DNA from: Paludibaculum sp.
GTDB taxonomy: Bacteria; Acidobacteriota; Terriglobia; Bryobacterales; Bryobacteraceae
DNA length: 64,000 nucleotides
Direction of reading: 5' to 3'
Assembly (NCBI GenBank): GCA_029973955.1
Contig: JARKQJ010000115.1
Span: 124,001 to 188,000 of the forward strand
The translations under genes and the position numbers were made by a program. Positions 1 through 7,522 of this stretch are shown here, in pieces. The stretch's first letter is position 1. Each line of letters starts with the position of its first letter. The notes under the pieces were generated by a model. That model had not been told where the DNA came from, did no database searches, and was given only the letters and a program-made list of their open reading frames with translations.

Positions 1-358
1 TGACGGCGGAGCCCATGCCGGTGAGGCCCATGATGACGAGGATGACGCCGGCCATCATGGTGCACATAAAGAGCCCGCCGACGCCGTACTTGGCGACGAT
101 ACCGGCGATGACGACGACGAACGCGCCGGTGGGGCCGCTGATCTGAGTCTTGGAGCCGCCGAGCAGCGACGCGAGGAAGCCTGTCACGATGGCGCAGTAG
201 ATGCCGGCCTGCGGAGTGAGTCCGGAGGCGATGGCGAACGCCATGGCGAGAGGGAGTGCGACGAGACCGACGGTCACGCCTGCGATCAGATCGGAAACGA
301 ACGTTCCCGAGTCATACTCCTTCAGGCAATGAAAGAGTTTCGGATGCCAAAGAGCCAC
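1..358 (-). CDS. SulP-family anion permease, N-terminal part (cut by window edge)
   Basis: Only the first 119 codons are present; the rest lies left of the window. Translation from a GTG at 358 gives a short cytosolic leader, then the SulP hallmark segment with LIAGVTVGLVALPLAMAFAI, SGLTPQAGIY, and ISGPTGAFVVVIAGIVAKYG, followed by the next membrane span. SulP proteins are inner-membrane sulfate, bicarbonate or related anion transporters with 10-14 helices and usually a C-terminal STAS domain, which cannot be seen here. No earlier start is possible because a TAG lies four codons upstream. The first 37 bp overlap the end of the upstream glycosyltransferase-like gene, so translational coupling is likely. 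The substrate cannot be told from this part. Confidence 0.85.
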   Translation of the reverse strand, partial: MALWHPKLFHCLKEYDSGTFVSDLIAGVTVGLVALPLAMAFAIASGLTPQAGIYCAIVTGFLASLLGGSKTQISGPTGAFVVVIAGIVAKYGVGGLFMCTMMAGVILVIMGLTGMGSAV

Positions 359-1530
359 ACTTTCATTCTACAGGCAGCGTGGTGGAGGACGGCGCCGGAG
401 AGCAGGAGGCTGAGCCAGAGGATGGGCAGGCGATAGCGCACGTCGGCCTGAACGAGGTAGTAGGGGAGGGGGAATAGCAAAAGAACGGGGAGCGCGAATC
501 TCCAGATGGGCGTGTTGCGGGAGAGCAAGAGGCCGGCGGCGGAGAGGAGGGTGAGCAGGGAGGCGGACCATGCGATGGAGCCGTTGAGGGCGGGGTCGGG
601 GAGCCAGAATTCGCGGAGGCGGGCGAGGGTGAGTTGGGCGAAATGCGAGGGGTTGGCGGCGATCCAGGTCCACCCCTGGCGGCCCTTTTCGCGGAAGTAG
701 GCGAGTTCTCCGAGGGGGGCGATTCTGGCGGCCTCGGTGGGGTTTTCGTTGGGGTGGAAGGCGCGCTGGGCGGGCTGATTGCGGAGGAGTTGTGGGACGG
801 CGAGCGGGTTATTGGAGACCTGGAGTTCGAGGCCGAAGTTGTCGCGGATGGGGACAAAGGCGCCGAGTTCGGCGGCGTTGCGGAGGGTCCAGGGAAGGCA
901 GACGGCGGCGGCCATGGAGGCGAAGAGGGCGAGTTTGCGGAAGCGCTGGGGATCGCTCCAGACGGCGGTGGTGAACCAGGGGAGGAGGACGGCGGCGGCG
1001 GCGGGGTGGAGGAGGAAGACGAGTCCGGCGGAGGCGCCGGCGGCGACGCAGCGGTGGGCGGCGGCGGAGGAGTGGAAGGCGGCGCACCAGGCCATGACGG
1101 CGAGAGCGATGAGGCCGGCGTCGGCCCAGGCGAGATAGACCTTCATAGTGGGGATGGCGGCGAGCCAGAGGCAGGCCCAGTAGCCGGGCTGGCGGGAGTG
1201 GAGGAGTTGCTGGGAGAGGACGGGCAGGAGCGGGAACTGGAGTGCATGGAAGAGGAAGGCGAGGAGGAGGATGGCGGCTCCGGCGGCTGTGCCTTCGCCG
1301 CCGAGCTTGAGGACGGCGGCCAGAAGGGCGGGATAGAGGGGGGCCTGTTGGGCGGTGGCTCCGGATTCGACGCCAAAGGGGTTGGCAAAGCGGCCTTCGT
1401 GAGCGAGGGTGCGGGCGATGGCGACGGTTTCCATGCCGTGGCCGAGTCCTTCGTTGGCGGAGAGGATGGGGAACTGCCAGGCGGTGGCGAGCAGGCCGGC
1501 GAAGAACAGGGCTACGGGCGGGATCTTCAT
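322..1530 (-). CDS. Polytopic membrane protein, GT39/ArnT-like glycosyltransferase
   Basis: A 402-residue protein with about ten hydrophobic segments. After the first span an acidic/polar loop (NEGLGHGMETVAIARTL, residues about 26-42) occupies the place of the first periplasmic loop that carries catalytic acids in the GT-C family, and the C-terminal half has the FPLPYYLVQADVRYRLPI segment that is common in dolichyl-phosphate-mannose mannosyltransferase (GT39/PMT_2) type proteins. Such proteins transfer sugars from polyprenyl-phosphate donors at the periplasmic face. The gene starts at an ATG that overlaps the stop of the upstream cyclophilin by 4 bp, and its own 3' end overlaps the SulP gene. 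Family assignment is by overall pattern; acceptor and donor are unknown. Confidence 0.65.
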   Translation of the reverse strand: MKIPPVALFFAGLLATAWQFPILSANEGLGHGMETVAIARTLAHEGRFANPFGVESGATAQQAPLYPALLAAVLKLGGEGTAAGAAILLLAFLFHALQFPLLPVLSQQLLHSRQPGYWACLWLAAIPTMKVYLAWADAGLIALAVMAWCAAFHSSAAAHRCVAAGASAGLVFLLHPAAAAVLLPWFTTAVWSDPQRFRKLALFASMAAAVCLPWTLRNAAELGAFVPIRDNFGLELQVSNNPLAVPQLLRNQPAQRAFHPNENPTEAARIAPLGELAYFREKGRQGWTWIAANPSHFAQLTLARLREFWLPDPALNGSIAWSASLLTLLSAAGLLLSRNTPIWRFALPVLLLFPLPYYLVQADVRYRLPILWLSLLLSGAVLHHAACRMKVWLFGIRNSFIA

Positions 1531-2105
1531 TTCGGGAGGCGGCGGGCCTTGAGGATCTTCACGGGCGGCCTGAGGGCCTGGGCCTGCGCGGGGGCTTGCT
1601 GGATCTTCTTGACGACGTCGAGGCCTTCAGTGACGTGGCCGAAGGCGGCGAAGCCCTGGCCGTCGGGGTTGCGCTTGCCGCCGAAGTCGAGCTGGGGCTG
1701 GTCGTTGATGCAGATGAAGAAATCAGAGGTGGCGGTGTCGGCGCCGTCGCGGGCCATGGAGATGGTTCCGTTGAGGTGCTTGAGGCCGGTGCTGGAGGTC
1801 CGTTCGAGAGGGATGCGAGGGAAGCCGGTGTTTTCCTTGGCGGGATTGACGCCGGCCTGGATGACTTCGATTTTGATGGGGCTTTGAGGCTGGTTGTCGA
1901 GCTTGACGGTGCGGTGGAAGACGCCGCCGTCGTAGTGGCGGGCGTCGACGTACTTGAGGAAGTTGGCGGTGGTGATGGGGGCGTGTTGGGGGTCGAGTTC
2001 GACGACGATGCGGCCGAGTTCGGTATCGAGGGCGACGCGGGGGGGCTGGGCGGCGAGGGGCAAGAGGGCCAGGCATGCCAGGGCCGCGATGCTTGCTTTC
2101 AGCAT
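1527..2105 (-). CDS. Exported peptidyl-prolyl cis-trans isomerase (cyclophilin type)
   Basis: A 192-residue protein with an N-terminal signal peptide (hydrophobic run ending LPLAAQ, about residue 19) followed by a bacterial-type cyclophilin domain: LDTELGRIVVELDPQHAPITTANFL, the FHR active-site segment (GGVFHRTV), the substrate-groove segment GTISMARDGADTATSDFFI, and the FGHVTEGLDVVKKI end. It should catalyse prolyl isomerisation of periplasmic proteins. It is the first gene of a minus-strand run, overlapping the next gene by 4 bp (ATGA). A second cyclophilin, without signal peptide, lies about 1 kb away on the other strand. Family identity is secure; in vivo clients are unknown. Confidence 0.9.
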   Translation of the reverse strand: MLKASIAALACLALLPLAAQPPRVALDTELGRIVVELDPQHAPITTANFLKYVDARHYDGGVFHRTVKLDNQPQSPIKIEVIQAGVNPAKENTGFPRIPLERTSSTGLKHLNGTISMARDGADTATSDFFICINDQPQLDFGGKRNPDGQGFAAFGHVTEGLDVVKKIQQAPAQAQALRPPVKILKARRLPK

Positions 2106-2129
2106 GATTCATTCTAGACCAGACGTGGT

Positions 2130-2158
2130 TTGAGTACCCCCACCGGCTTTGCTATAAG
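2130..2158 (+). promoter_or_regulatory. Candidate sigma-70 type promoter with start site at or near the ATG
   Basis: TTGAGT at 2130-2135, a 17-base spacer, and TATAAG at 2153-2158 resemble a housekeeping -35/-10 pair. The expected transcription start (about 7 bases downstream) falls at 2165, the A of the TPR gene's ATG, which would give a leaderless mRNA. TAAGGA just before the ATG could instead act as a ribosome binding site if transcription starts further upstream. Confidence 0.4.
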
Positions 2159-2164
2159 GAATGC

Positions 2165-3133
2165 ATGAACAGTGGCGGCATTACCGCGCTGATTCCGGTT
2201 TTAATCTGGCCAATTTTCGCGCAGCCGTCGATCATGCGTGAGTACGCCGTTCCAGGTGAACTGGCGGTGGTGCAATACAACACAGCGATTCAGTTGCTTC
2301 GCGCTGGCGAATATACTGAAGCGTTCGAGAAACTCAAGACTTGCAGCGATATTTCCAGGCGGGGCAACTTGCATGATGAGGCCGCCGGGGTTCTGTGCTT
2401 GCGCAGCGCGGCCTGGGTTTTGCTGCTTGAGGGCAAGATCGACGAAGCCGGCAGACTCCAGGAGAGTACAGGCGAGGCTTACCCGGATCAAGGAGAGTTG
2501 CCGCTCAGCCGCACACTTGAGCGCGTAGAGCTTCTGAGGGCGGCCGGACGGCCGGATGAGGCGAGAGCGTTGGCATCCAGGGTTCAGGTCAACAATAGCG
2601 GAAATCCGGTGATCGCCCACAGCCGGCAGCTGTTGATAGCCATTGCAGAGCTGGCATTAGAGGCAGGACAGACGCAGACAAGCGGACTACTACTGGATCA
2701 AGCACGGAGATCCGGGTGGAACCAGAAGAAGCCGGAAGATGTTGTGGTGCGAGGCCGACTGGAGCGCGCGACGTGCAAGCTGAATTTGGCGCTTGGCAAG
2801 CCGAAGGAGGCCGAGGCGGCCGCGCGGGCGGCGCTGGAACTGCACGGGAAGGTGCTGGCCGAGCAGACGTGGGACGTTCTGATGGACCGGTTCGCGCTGG
2901 CCGACGCGATGCGGCCGCAGGCGCGGCATAGCGAAGCGGCGGCGCTTTATCAGCAGGTGTTTCAGGGGCTGGTGAAGAGCCTGGGGCCGGGGCAGCCGGA
3001 TGCGCGGGTGGTGCTGACGCGGCTGGCGGAGGTGGTGAAGGAGCATGGACAACCGGCCGATTACCAGCGCATCCAGGATTCGCTGGCCGGCCTGCCCGTG
3101 CTTCCCTGCAAGATGTGCCGGCCTGCCAGATGA
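2165..3133 (+). CDS. Secreted TPR-like protein
   Basis: A 322-residue protein. The N-terminus is hydrophobic (residues 4-20, ending IFAQP) and looks like a signal peptide. The rest is helical with TPR-type pairs: NTAIQLLRAGEYTEAFEKLKTC near residues 37-58, later RLERATCKLNLALGKPKEAEAAARAAL and RFALADAMRPQARHSEAAALYQQVF, which match the canonical spacing of small/large/aromatic residues in TPR helices. TPR proteins are scaffolds; no enzymatic domain is visible. The stop overlaps the ATG of the downstream cyclophilin in an ATGA arrangement, so the two are probably co-translated. The partner protein is unknown. Confidence 0.7.
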   Translation: MNSGGITALIPVLIWPIFAQPSIMREYAVPGELAVVQYNTAIQLLRAGEYTEAFEKLKTCSDISRRGNLHDEAAGVLCLRSAAWVLLLEGKIDEAGRLQESTGEAYPDQGELPLSRTLERVELLRAAGRPDEARALASRVQVNNSGNPVIAHSRQLLIAIAELALEAGQTQTSGLLLDQARRSGWNQKKPEDVVVRGRLERATCKLNLALGKPKEAEAAARAALELHGKVLAEQTWDVLMDRFALADAMRPQARHSEAAALYQQVFQGLVKSLGPGQPDARVVLTRLAEVVKEHGQPADYQRIQDSLAGLPVLPCKMCRPAR

Positions 3134-3663
3134 GACAATGGGTCATTCCCATGCAGGACACATTCAAAGTCAAATTCGAAACCACCAAGGGCGACGTTGT
3201 CATCCAGGTCACTAAGGCCTGGGCTCCCCTGGGCGCCGAACAGTTCCACAAGCTTGTCACCTCCGGCTTCTATGACGGAGCCAAGTTCTTTCGGGTGGTG
3301 CCGAACTTCGTTGTGCAGTTCGGTCTGGCCGCCGATCCGGAAGTGACGGCGGCCAACGACGCGCGCATCAAGGACGATCCGGTGACGCAGACGAACTCGC
3401 GCGGCCGGTTGACGTTCGCCACGGCCGGGCCGAACACGCGCACGACGCAGCTCTTCATCAACCTGGGCAACAACGCGTTTCTGGACAACCAGGGCTTCTC
3501 GCCGTTCGGCGAAGTGGTGGAAGGCATGGGCGTGATCGACCAGGTATTCGCCGGCTACGGCGAGCAGCCCAACCAGGGCTACATCCGCACGCAGGGCGCG
3601 GCGTACCTGGACAAGAGCTTCCCGAAGCTGGACGGCATCATCAAGGCCAGCATCGTCGAATAG
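3130..3663 (+). CDS. Cytosolic peptidyl-prolyl cis-trans isomerase (cyclophilin type)
   Basis: No signal peptide. The cyclophilin core begins FKVKFETTKGDVVIQV and contains FFRVVPNFVVQFG (the catalytic FxR-P segment), GRLTFATAGPNTRTTQLFINLG and FSPFGEVVEGMGVID. It should speed prolyl isomerisation in the cytoplasm. Start choice is open: ATG 3130 overlaps the stop of the TPR gene (ATGA) and is used here; ATG 3151 (MQDTFKV) gives the length most usual for the family, and an ATG at 3115 is also in frame. The DUF1835 gene follows after one base, so this is the middle of a three-gene operon. Confidence 0.9.
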   Translation: MRQWVIPMQDTFKVKFETTKGDVVIQVTKAWAPLGAEQFHKLVTSGFYDGAKFFRVVPNFVVQFGLAADPEVTAANDARIKDDPVTQTNSRGRLTFATAGPNTRTTQLFINLGNNAFLDNQGFSPFGEVVEGMGVIDQVFAGYGEQPNQGYIRTQGAAYLDKSFPKLDGIIKASIVE

Positions 3664-3664
3664 C

Positions 3665-4441
3665 GTGCTTCTGCACATTACCAACGGCGACTGCGCGGGC
3701 GAGATGCTGAAGCAGCTCTGGCCCGCGCACGCCGTGCTGCCGTGGCGGGACGTACTGCACGACGGTCCGCTGCTGCCCTCGCTCGAAGAGCTCTCCCCGC
3801 GGCGGGCGGCGTTTCTAGCCGGACTGGGCTGGGCGACGCCGGAGGCGTTGCTGGAGGAATTCCAGCAGCGCGATGCGATGCTGGCGCGGTACGGCGAGTT
3901 TGAAGAGACCGTGCTGTGGTTCGAGCACGACTTGTACGACCAGCTCCAGTTGGTGCAACTGCTGCACTGGTTTGCAGAGCGGCCGGCGCGGCTGTCGCTG
4001 GTGCAGGCTGAGACGTACCTGGGGCCGCTCCAGCAGGAAGAGCTGGCCACGTTTTTCGCACAGAGGCAGGCAGTGAGCGCCGCGCAGCTGGAGCTGGGCT
4101 CGCGCGCCTGGCTGGCGTTGTGTTCCGCAGATCCGCGGGCGCTCGAGCCGTTTCTGGAGCCGCGGACCGAGCTGCCCTTTCTGCCGGCGGCGCTGCGGCG
4201 CTATTGCGAAGACTATCCGTGGCTGGACGACGGGCTGACGCGCACGGAGCGCACGATTGCGGCGCTGCGCGCGCGCGGATTGAGCGACCGGGGCGAGCTG
4301 TTCCGCGCCTTTTCCAAGCAGGAAGACCCGCTGTGGATGGGCGACGAAACGTTCTACCTGCATCTGGAAGGCAGGCTGCGGCGGGAGACGCCCTGGCGTT
4401 GGGACGTTACTCGACGGCGGTTCGTCCTTCGCCCCTCATGA
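3665..4441 (+). CDS. DUF1835 domain protein
   Basis: Starts with GTG one base after the preceding stop. The N-terminus LLHITNGDCAGEMLKQ and the following PWRDVLHDGPL are characteristic of the DUF1835 family, whose biochemical role is not established; the family is commonly found as a stand-alone cytosolic protein of about 250-350 residues. The segment WFEHDLYDQLQLVQLLHWF is also typical. No membrane segment or known catalytic motif. The gene is last in the TPR-cyclophilin operon and its final 35 bp overlap the 3' end of the convergent hemQ. Function unknown. Confidence 0.75.
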   Translation: MLLHITNGDCAGEMLKQLWPAHAVLPWRDVLHDGPLLPSLEELSPRRAAFLAGLGWATPEALLEEFQQRDAMLARYGEFEETVLWFEHDLYDQLQLVQLLHWFAERPARLSLVQAETYLGPLQQEELATFFAQRQAVSAAQLELGSRAWLALCSADPRALEPFLEPRTELPFLPAALRRYCEDYPWLDDGLTRTERTIAALRARGLSDRGELFRAFSKQEDPLWMGDETFYLHLEGRLRRETPWRWDVTRRRFVLRPS

Positions 4442-5243
4442 ACTCGCCGAACTTCTCGCTGGGCACGCGCAGGCCGATGAAGAACGGGCCGAAGAGCGCA
4501 TAGGCGGCGCTCACTTCGTCGAAGCGCATTTCGTAGATGAGCTGCTTGAAGACGAGTGGAGTTTCGGCGAAGAGGTCCACGCCCCACTCCCAGTCGTCGA
4601 AGCCGATGGAGCCGGAGATGACCTGCTTCACCTGCCCGCCGTAGCGGCGGCCGACGAGGCCGTGCTCGTGCATCATGCGCTGGCGTTCGCCGAAGGGCAC
4701 CTGGTACCAGTTCTTCTGCTCGCCGCGCTTGCGGTCCATGGGGTAGAAGCAGAGGTATTTCGATTCGGGGATTTCGGGAAAGAGCCGGGCGGCCATGGCC
4801 TTTTTCTGGCGATCGAGGGTTTCGGCGATGGCGGTGTCCCACTCGGGTGTACCGGGTGTGAGATTGCGGCCTTCGAGGTCTTCGTGGATCTTGCGGGTGG
4901 ATTCGTAGAGGCCGAGTTCGACCACGCTGAGGTAGGAGGTGGCGGGTGTGAGATAGGCTCCGAGGCTGAGCTGGCGCACCTGCTGCTGGGCGTCGAGGAG
5001 GCCGACGAAATCGCGGCGGTAGTGGACGAGCATGAGGTCGCCCTTGTGGCCGAGCATGGCGAAGGCCGCGGATTGCTCGCCGCCTTCGGCGCCCTCCTGA
5101 GCCTGCAGCCACTCTTCGAATTCGCGCACGACGGCGCCGCGGGTATGGGCGTCGAGGCCGCGCCACTCCTCCCATCGCACATGGAACATCTGATGCAGGA
5201 CGGAGGCGCCTTCCAGCGTCAAAGGTACACTCGGGTTGCTCAT
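4407..5243 (-). CDS. hemQ: Coproheme decarboxylase HemQ/ChdC (chlorite dismutase family)
   Basis: A 278-residue cytosolic protein of the chlorite dismutase superfamily. The diagnostic C-terminal half is present: YPMDRKR (Tyr167, equivalent to the catalytic tyrosine of ChdC), NWYQVPFGER, then HGLVGRRYGGQVKQVISGS, in which His194 sits 27 residues after Tyr167 as expected for the proximal heme ligand, and GFDDWEWGVDLF. HemQ oxidatively decarboxylates Fe-coproporphyrin III to heme b, the last step of the coproporphyrin-dependent heme pathway. No other heme gene is adjacent. It is convergent with, and overlaps, the DUF1835 gene. Confidence 0.92.
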   Translation of the reverse strand: MSNPSVPLTLEGASVLHQMFHVRWEEWRGLDAHTRGAVVREFEEWLQAQEGAEGGEQSAAFAMLGHKGDLMLVHYRRDFVGLLDAQQQVRQLSLGAYLTPATSYLSVVELGLYESTRKIHEDLEGRNLTPGTPEWDTAIAETLDRQKKAMAARLFPEIPESKYLCFYPMDRKRGEQKNWYQVPFGERQRMMHEHGLVGRRYGGQVKQVISGSIGFDDWEWGVDLFAETPLVFKQLIYEMRFDEVSAAYALFGPFFIGLRVPSEKFGEFMRGEGRTAVE

Positions 5244-5278
5244 GCTACTTCCAGCTTATCGTTCTCTCGGGCGTGGTT

Positions 5279-6532
5279 CTACGCGCCGGGGTGTTTGTAG
5301 GGCGCACGGTATTCGCGCTTCAGCAGCTTGTTGGCCGCGACGTCGTTGGTGATCTTCTCAGCCTTCTCGTCCCATTCGAGCGTGTGGCCGGAACGGTAGG
5401 CGATCATGGCCAACTGCACGGTCGCGGTGGAGCGGAAGCCCTCTTCGGGTGTGCACGGCGGCTGCCTGGAAGCGCGGACGGCGGCCAGGAACTCCTCCAT
5501 GTGGCGCAGGCCGAGATCGACGGGCGGCTTGGATTCGGTGACGCGGCGGGGATCCTCCTTGCCTTTGGGGATGACGATCCAGCGCTGGTCGTTGGCGAAG
5601 ATGGTCTCTTTTTCGCCGTAGAGCGTGATGCCGTAGGCGAATTCGGGATCGCGCTCGACGGCGCCCCACAGGCGGTGGCGCCAGACGACGGGGCACTGAT
5701 CGAACTCGAAGTGCGCGGTGAGGGTGTCGGGGGTGGTGATGCGGCCCTTGTATTCATAGAGGCCGCCGACGGCGGTGACGGATTTGGGCATGCCGAGGCC
5801 GAGGATGACGCGGGTGGCGTCGATGAGGTGGATGCCCCAATCGACGAGGTGGCCGTTGCCGGTGGTCTGCTCCAGGCGCCAACTTTTGTGGCCGATGTTG
5901 GGGGAGTAAGGCAGCTTGGGGGCGGGGCCGCACCAGAGTTCCCAGTCGAGAGTGGGCGGCGGCGGTTGCGGGGTGTTGTCGAGGGGTTGGGCGGTGTAGT
6001 GGATGTTGACGTCGGCCTGGACGATGCGGCCGGGGGCGCCGGTTCTGACGTAGTCGCGCACGGCCAGATAAGCGTCGCTCTGGCGGCGCTGGAAGCCGAT
6101 CTGGACGAGATTGCCGGCCTTCTTCCAGGCGTTGGCCATGGCGCGGCCTTCGCGGATGTCGTAGGAGAGTGGCTTCTCTGCGTAGATGGCCAGCTTGCGC
6201 TCGCAGGCGGCGATGAAGGGCAGGGCGTGCCAGTGGGGCGGTGTGGCGATGATGACGGCGTCGAGCTCGTCCAGGGCCAGGAGTTCCTTGTAGTGCTTGA
6301 AGGTTCTGGGCTTGTCGCCCTGCTGCTTCTCGACGGCGGCGGCGGCTTCGTCGAGGAACTTCGAATCGACATCGCAGACGCCGGTGACTTCCACGCCGCC
6401 GGCGTTGTAGGCGGCGCGCATGTCGACGCCGCCATACCAGCCGCAGCCGATGACGCCGAGCCGGATCTTCTTCTGCTGGGCCTGGGCCGCGCTGGCGATG
6501 CCGGCCGCCGCCATGAACTGCCGTCTGTCCAT
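5279..6532 (-). CDS. Tat-exported Gfo/Idh/MocA-family oxidoreductase
   Basis: 417 residues from the ATG at 6532, which is preceded by AAGGAGAT at good spacing; the longer reading to 6607 lacks support. The N-terminus MDRRQFMAAAGIASAAQA is a twin-arginine-like leader, then IRLGVIGCGWYGG forms the NAD(P)-binding Rossmann turn. EKPLSYDIREGRAM matches the conserved EKP motif with the catalytic lysine, and DWGIHLIDATRVILG matches the conserved GxHxxD region. The family uses NAD(P) or a self-regenerating cofactor to oxidise or reduce sugars, inositols and related polyols. Export with a tightly bound cofactor is common for this group in Acidobacteriota and Planctomycetes. The substrate is unknown. 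Confidence 0.88.
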   Translation of the reverse strand: MDRRQFMAAAGIASAAQAQQKKIRLGVIGCGWYGGVDMRAAYNAGGVEVTGVCDVDSKFLDEAAAAVEKQQGDKPRTFKHYKELLALDELDAVIIATPPHWHALPFIAACERKLAIYAEKPLSYDIREGRAMANAWKKAGNLVQIGFQRRQSDAYLAVRDYVRTGAPGRIVQADVNIHYTAQPLDNTPQPPPPTLDWELWCGPAPKLPYSPNIGHKSWRLEQTTGNGHLVDWGIHLIDATRVILGLGMPKSVTAVGGLYEYKGRITTPDTLTAHFEFDQCPVVWRHRLWGAVERDPEFAYGITLYGEKETIFANDQRWIVIPKGKEDPRRVTESKPPVDLGLRHMEEFLAAVRASRQPPCTPEEGFRSTATVQLAMIAYRSGHTLEWDEKAEKITNDVAANKLLKREYRAPYKHPGA

Positions 6533-6613
6533 TGGAGTATCTCCTTGCCCGTGTCTTTTGGCCCGTGTCTCTTGGTACGTCCTAGAGGGGCCTGAAACAG
6601 CTACCATATCACC

Positions 6614-7513
6614 GTGCGCGAGTACCTTCTCTCGCTTCCGGAACGGGTGTTGCGGTCGGCCTCGGCACTGGCCGGAGGACTGGTGCAGTCAGTGGGCGAG
6701 GCGGCGCTGCCGCCGGCGCTAAGGCGGACGCGGCTCTACCGCTCGCTGGTGGAGGCGGTGTTGCGGTTTCTGATCGAGCAGCTTGGGGAGGTGGAAGGAG
6801 TCTTTCCGGCGGAGGGCAAGATCGCCGACGACTTCCTGGTGCGGCGCACGGCGGGCAACGGGCTGGAGCTGATCGGCATCCTGACCTTCCACGCTTCCCC
6901 GGTGTGGATTCTGGCGGCGCTGGCGGACCTGAGCGGCGCCGGGCGGACTCTGATAGCAGAGATTGCGGCGGCATTGCGGGAAGAGGGGCTGATCGCGCCC
7001 GACAGCCGGCCGGCGACGATGGACCAGATTCTGGACGCGCTGGAGGCCACAGCGGGGCGGGCGGCCGAGGCGATCAACACGCCGCCGCTGGACATCCGGC
7101 AACTGCGCGAGGAGTGGGCGGCGATTCAGAACTCGGCGCGTGGGATGACGCGATCGAAGTTGCCTTCGATCGATTCGCTGACGCTGCGCTGGCATGCGCT
7201 GCAGGATGCGGCCAGGCAGGTGGGCCGGTCGACCTTCGAACTCTCCACGCTGCTGGCGCTGGATGCGCTGCAGACACTGCCGCGGCGGGCGTTCTGGCTG
7301 GGGCGGTCTTCGGTGCTGGCGGCGCGCACCACCGGCGGACTGTTCGCGGAGAACATCCTGGAGCACTACTCGGACACGCTTGAAGAGATCCGGCAGACAG
7401 GATTGACTCACTGGTGGCGGCTGAAGTTCCGGCCGTATCTGGCCGCGGCGGCGCGGCACCTGTCGCCTGAGACGAAAAGAGCCCCGAAGGCCGGGCGGCC
7501 CTCGGGGCGTTGA
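6614..7513 (+). CDS. Conserved-looking protein of unknown function
   Basis: 299 residues from a GTG. I do not recognise a family. The chain is mainly alpha-helical by composition, with a moderately hydrophobic stretch at residues 86-103 (LIGILTFHASPVWILAAL) and leucine/arginine-rich helices elsewhere; there is no clear signal peptide. Reading-frame integrity and codon bias (strong G/C at third positions) support a real gene. It is divergent from the Gfo/Idh/MocA gene with about 80 bp between start codons. The last codons hold the transcription terminator of the opposite-strand TonB receptor gene, so the C-terminus (RAPKAGRPSGR) may be partly shaped by the hairpin. Confidence 0.6.
   Translation: MREYLLSLPERVLRSASALAGGLVQSVGEAALPPALRRTRLYRSLVEAVLRFLIEQLGEVEGVFPAEGKIADDFLVRRTAGNGLELIGILTFHASPVWILAALADLSGAGRTLIAEIAAALREEGLIAPDSRPATMDQILDALEATAGRAAEAINTPPLDIRQLREEWAAIQNSARGMTRSKLPSIDSLTLRWHALQDAARQVGRSTFELSTLLALDALQTLPRRAFWLGRSSVLAARTTGGLFAENILEHYSDTLEEIRQTGLTHWWRLKFRPYLAAAARHLSPETKRAPKAGRPSGR
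7475..7508 (-). terminator. Rho-independent terminator of the TonB-dependent receptor gene
   Basis: Read on the minus strand, a 12-bp GC-rich stem with one mismatch (7481-7492 pairing with 7497-7508, loop 7493-7496) is followed by TCTTTTC. It lies 15 bases past the stop of the receptor gene and inside the 3' end of the opposite-strand unknown gene. Confidence 0.75.
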
Positions 7514-7522
7514 GGCTCTCAA

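Noticed and set aside
634..1887. 417-codon plus-strand open frame rich in Gly and Glu
   Set aside because: Antisense to the glycosyltransferase-like and cyclophilin genes; low-complexity composition is what GC-rich third positions give in the opposite frame.
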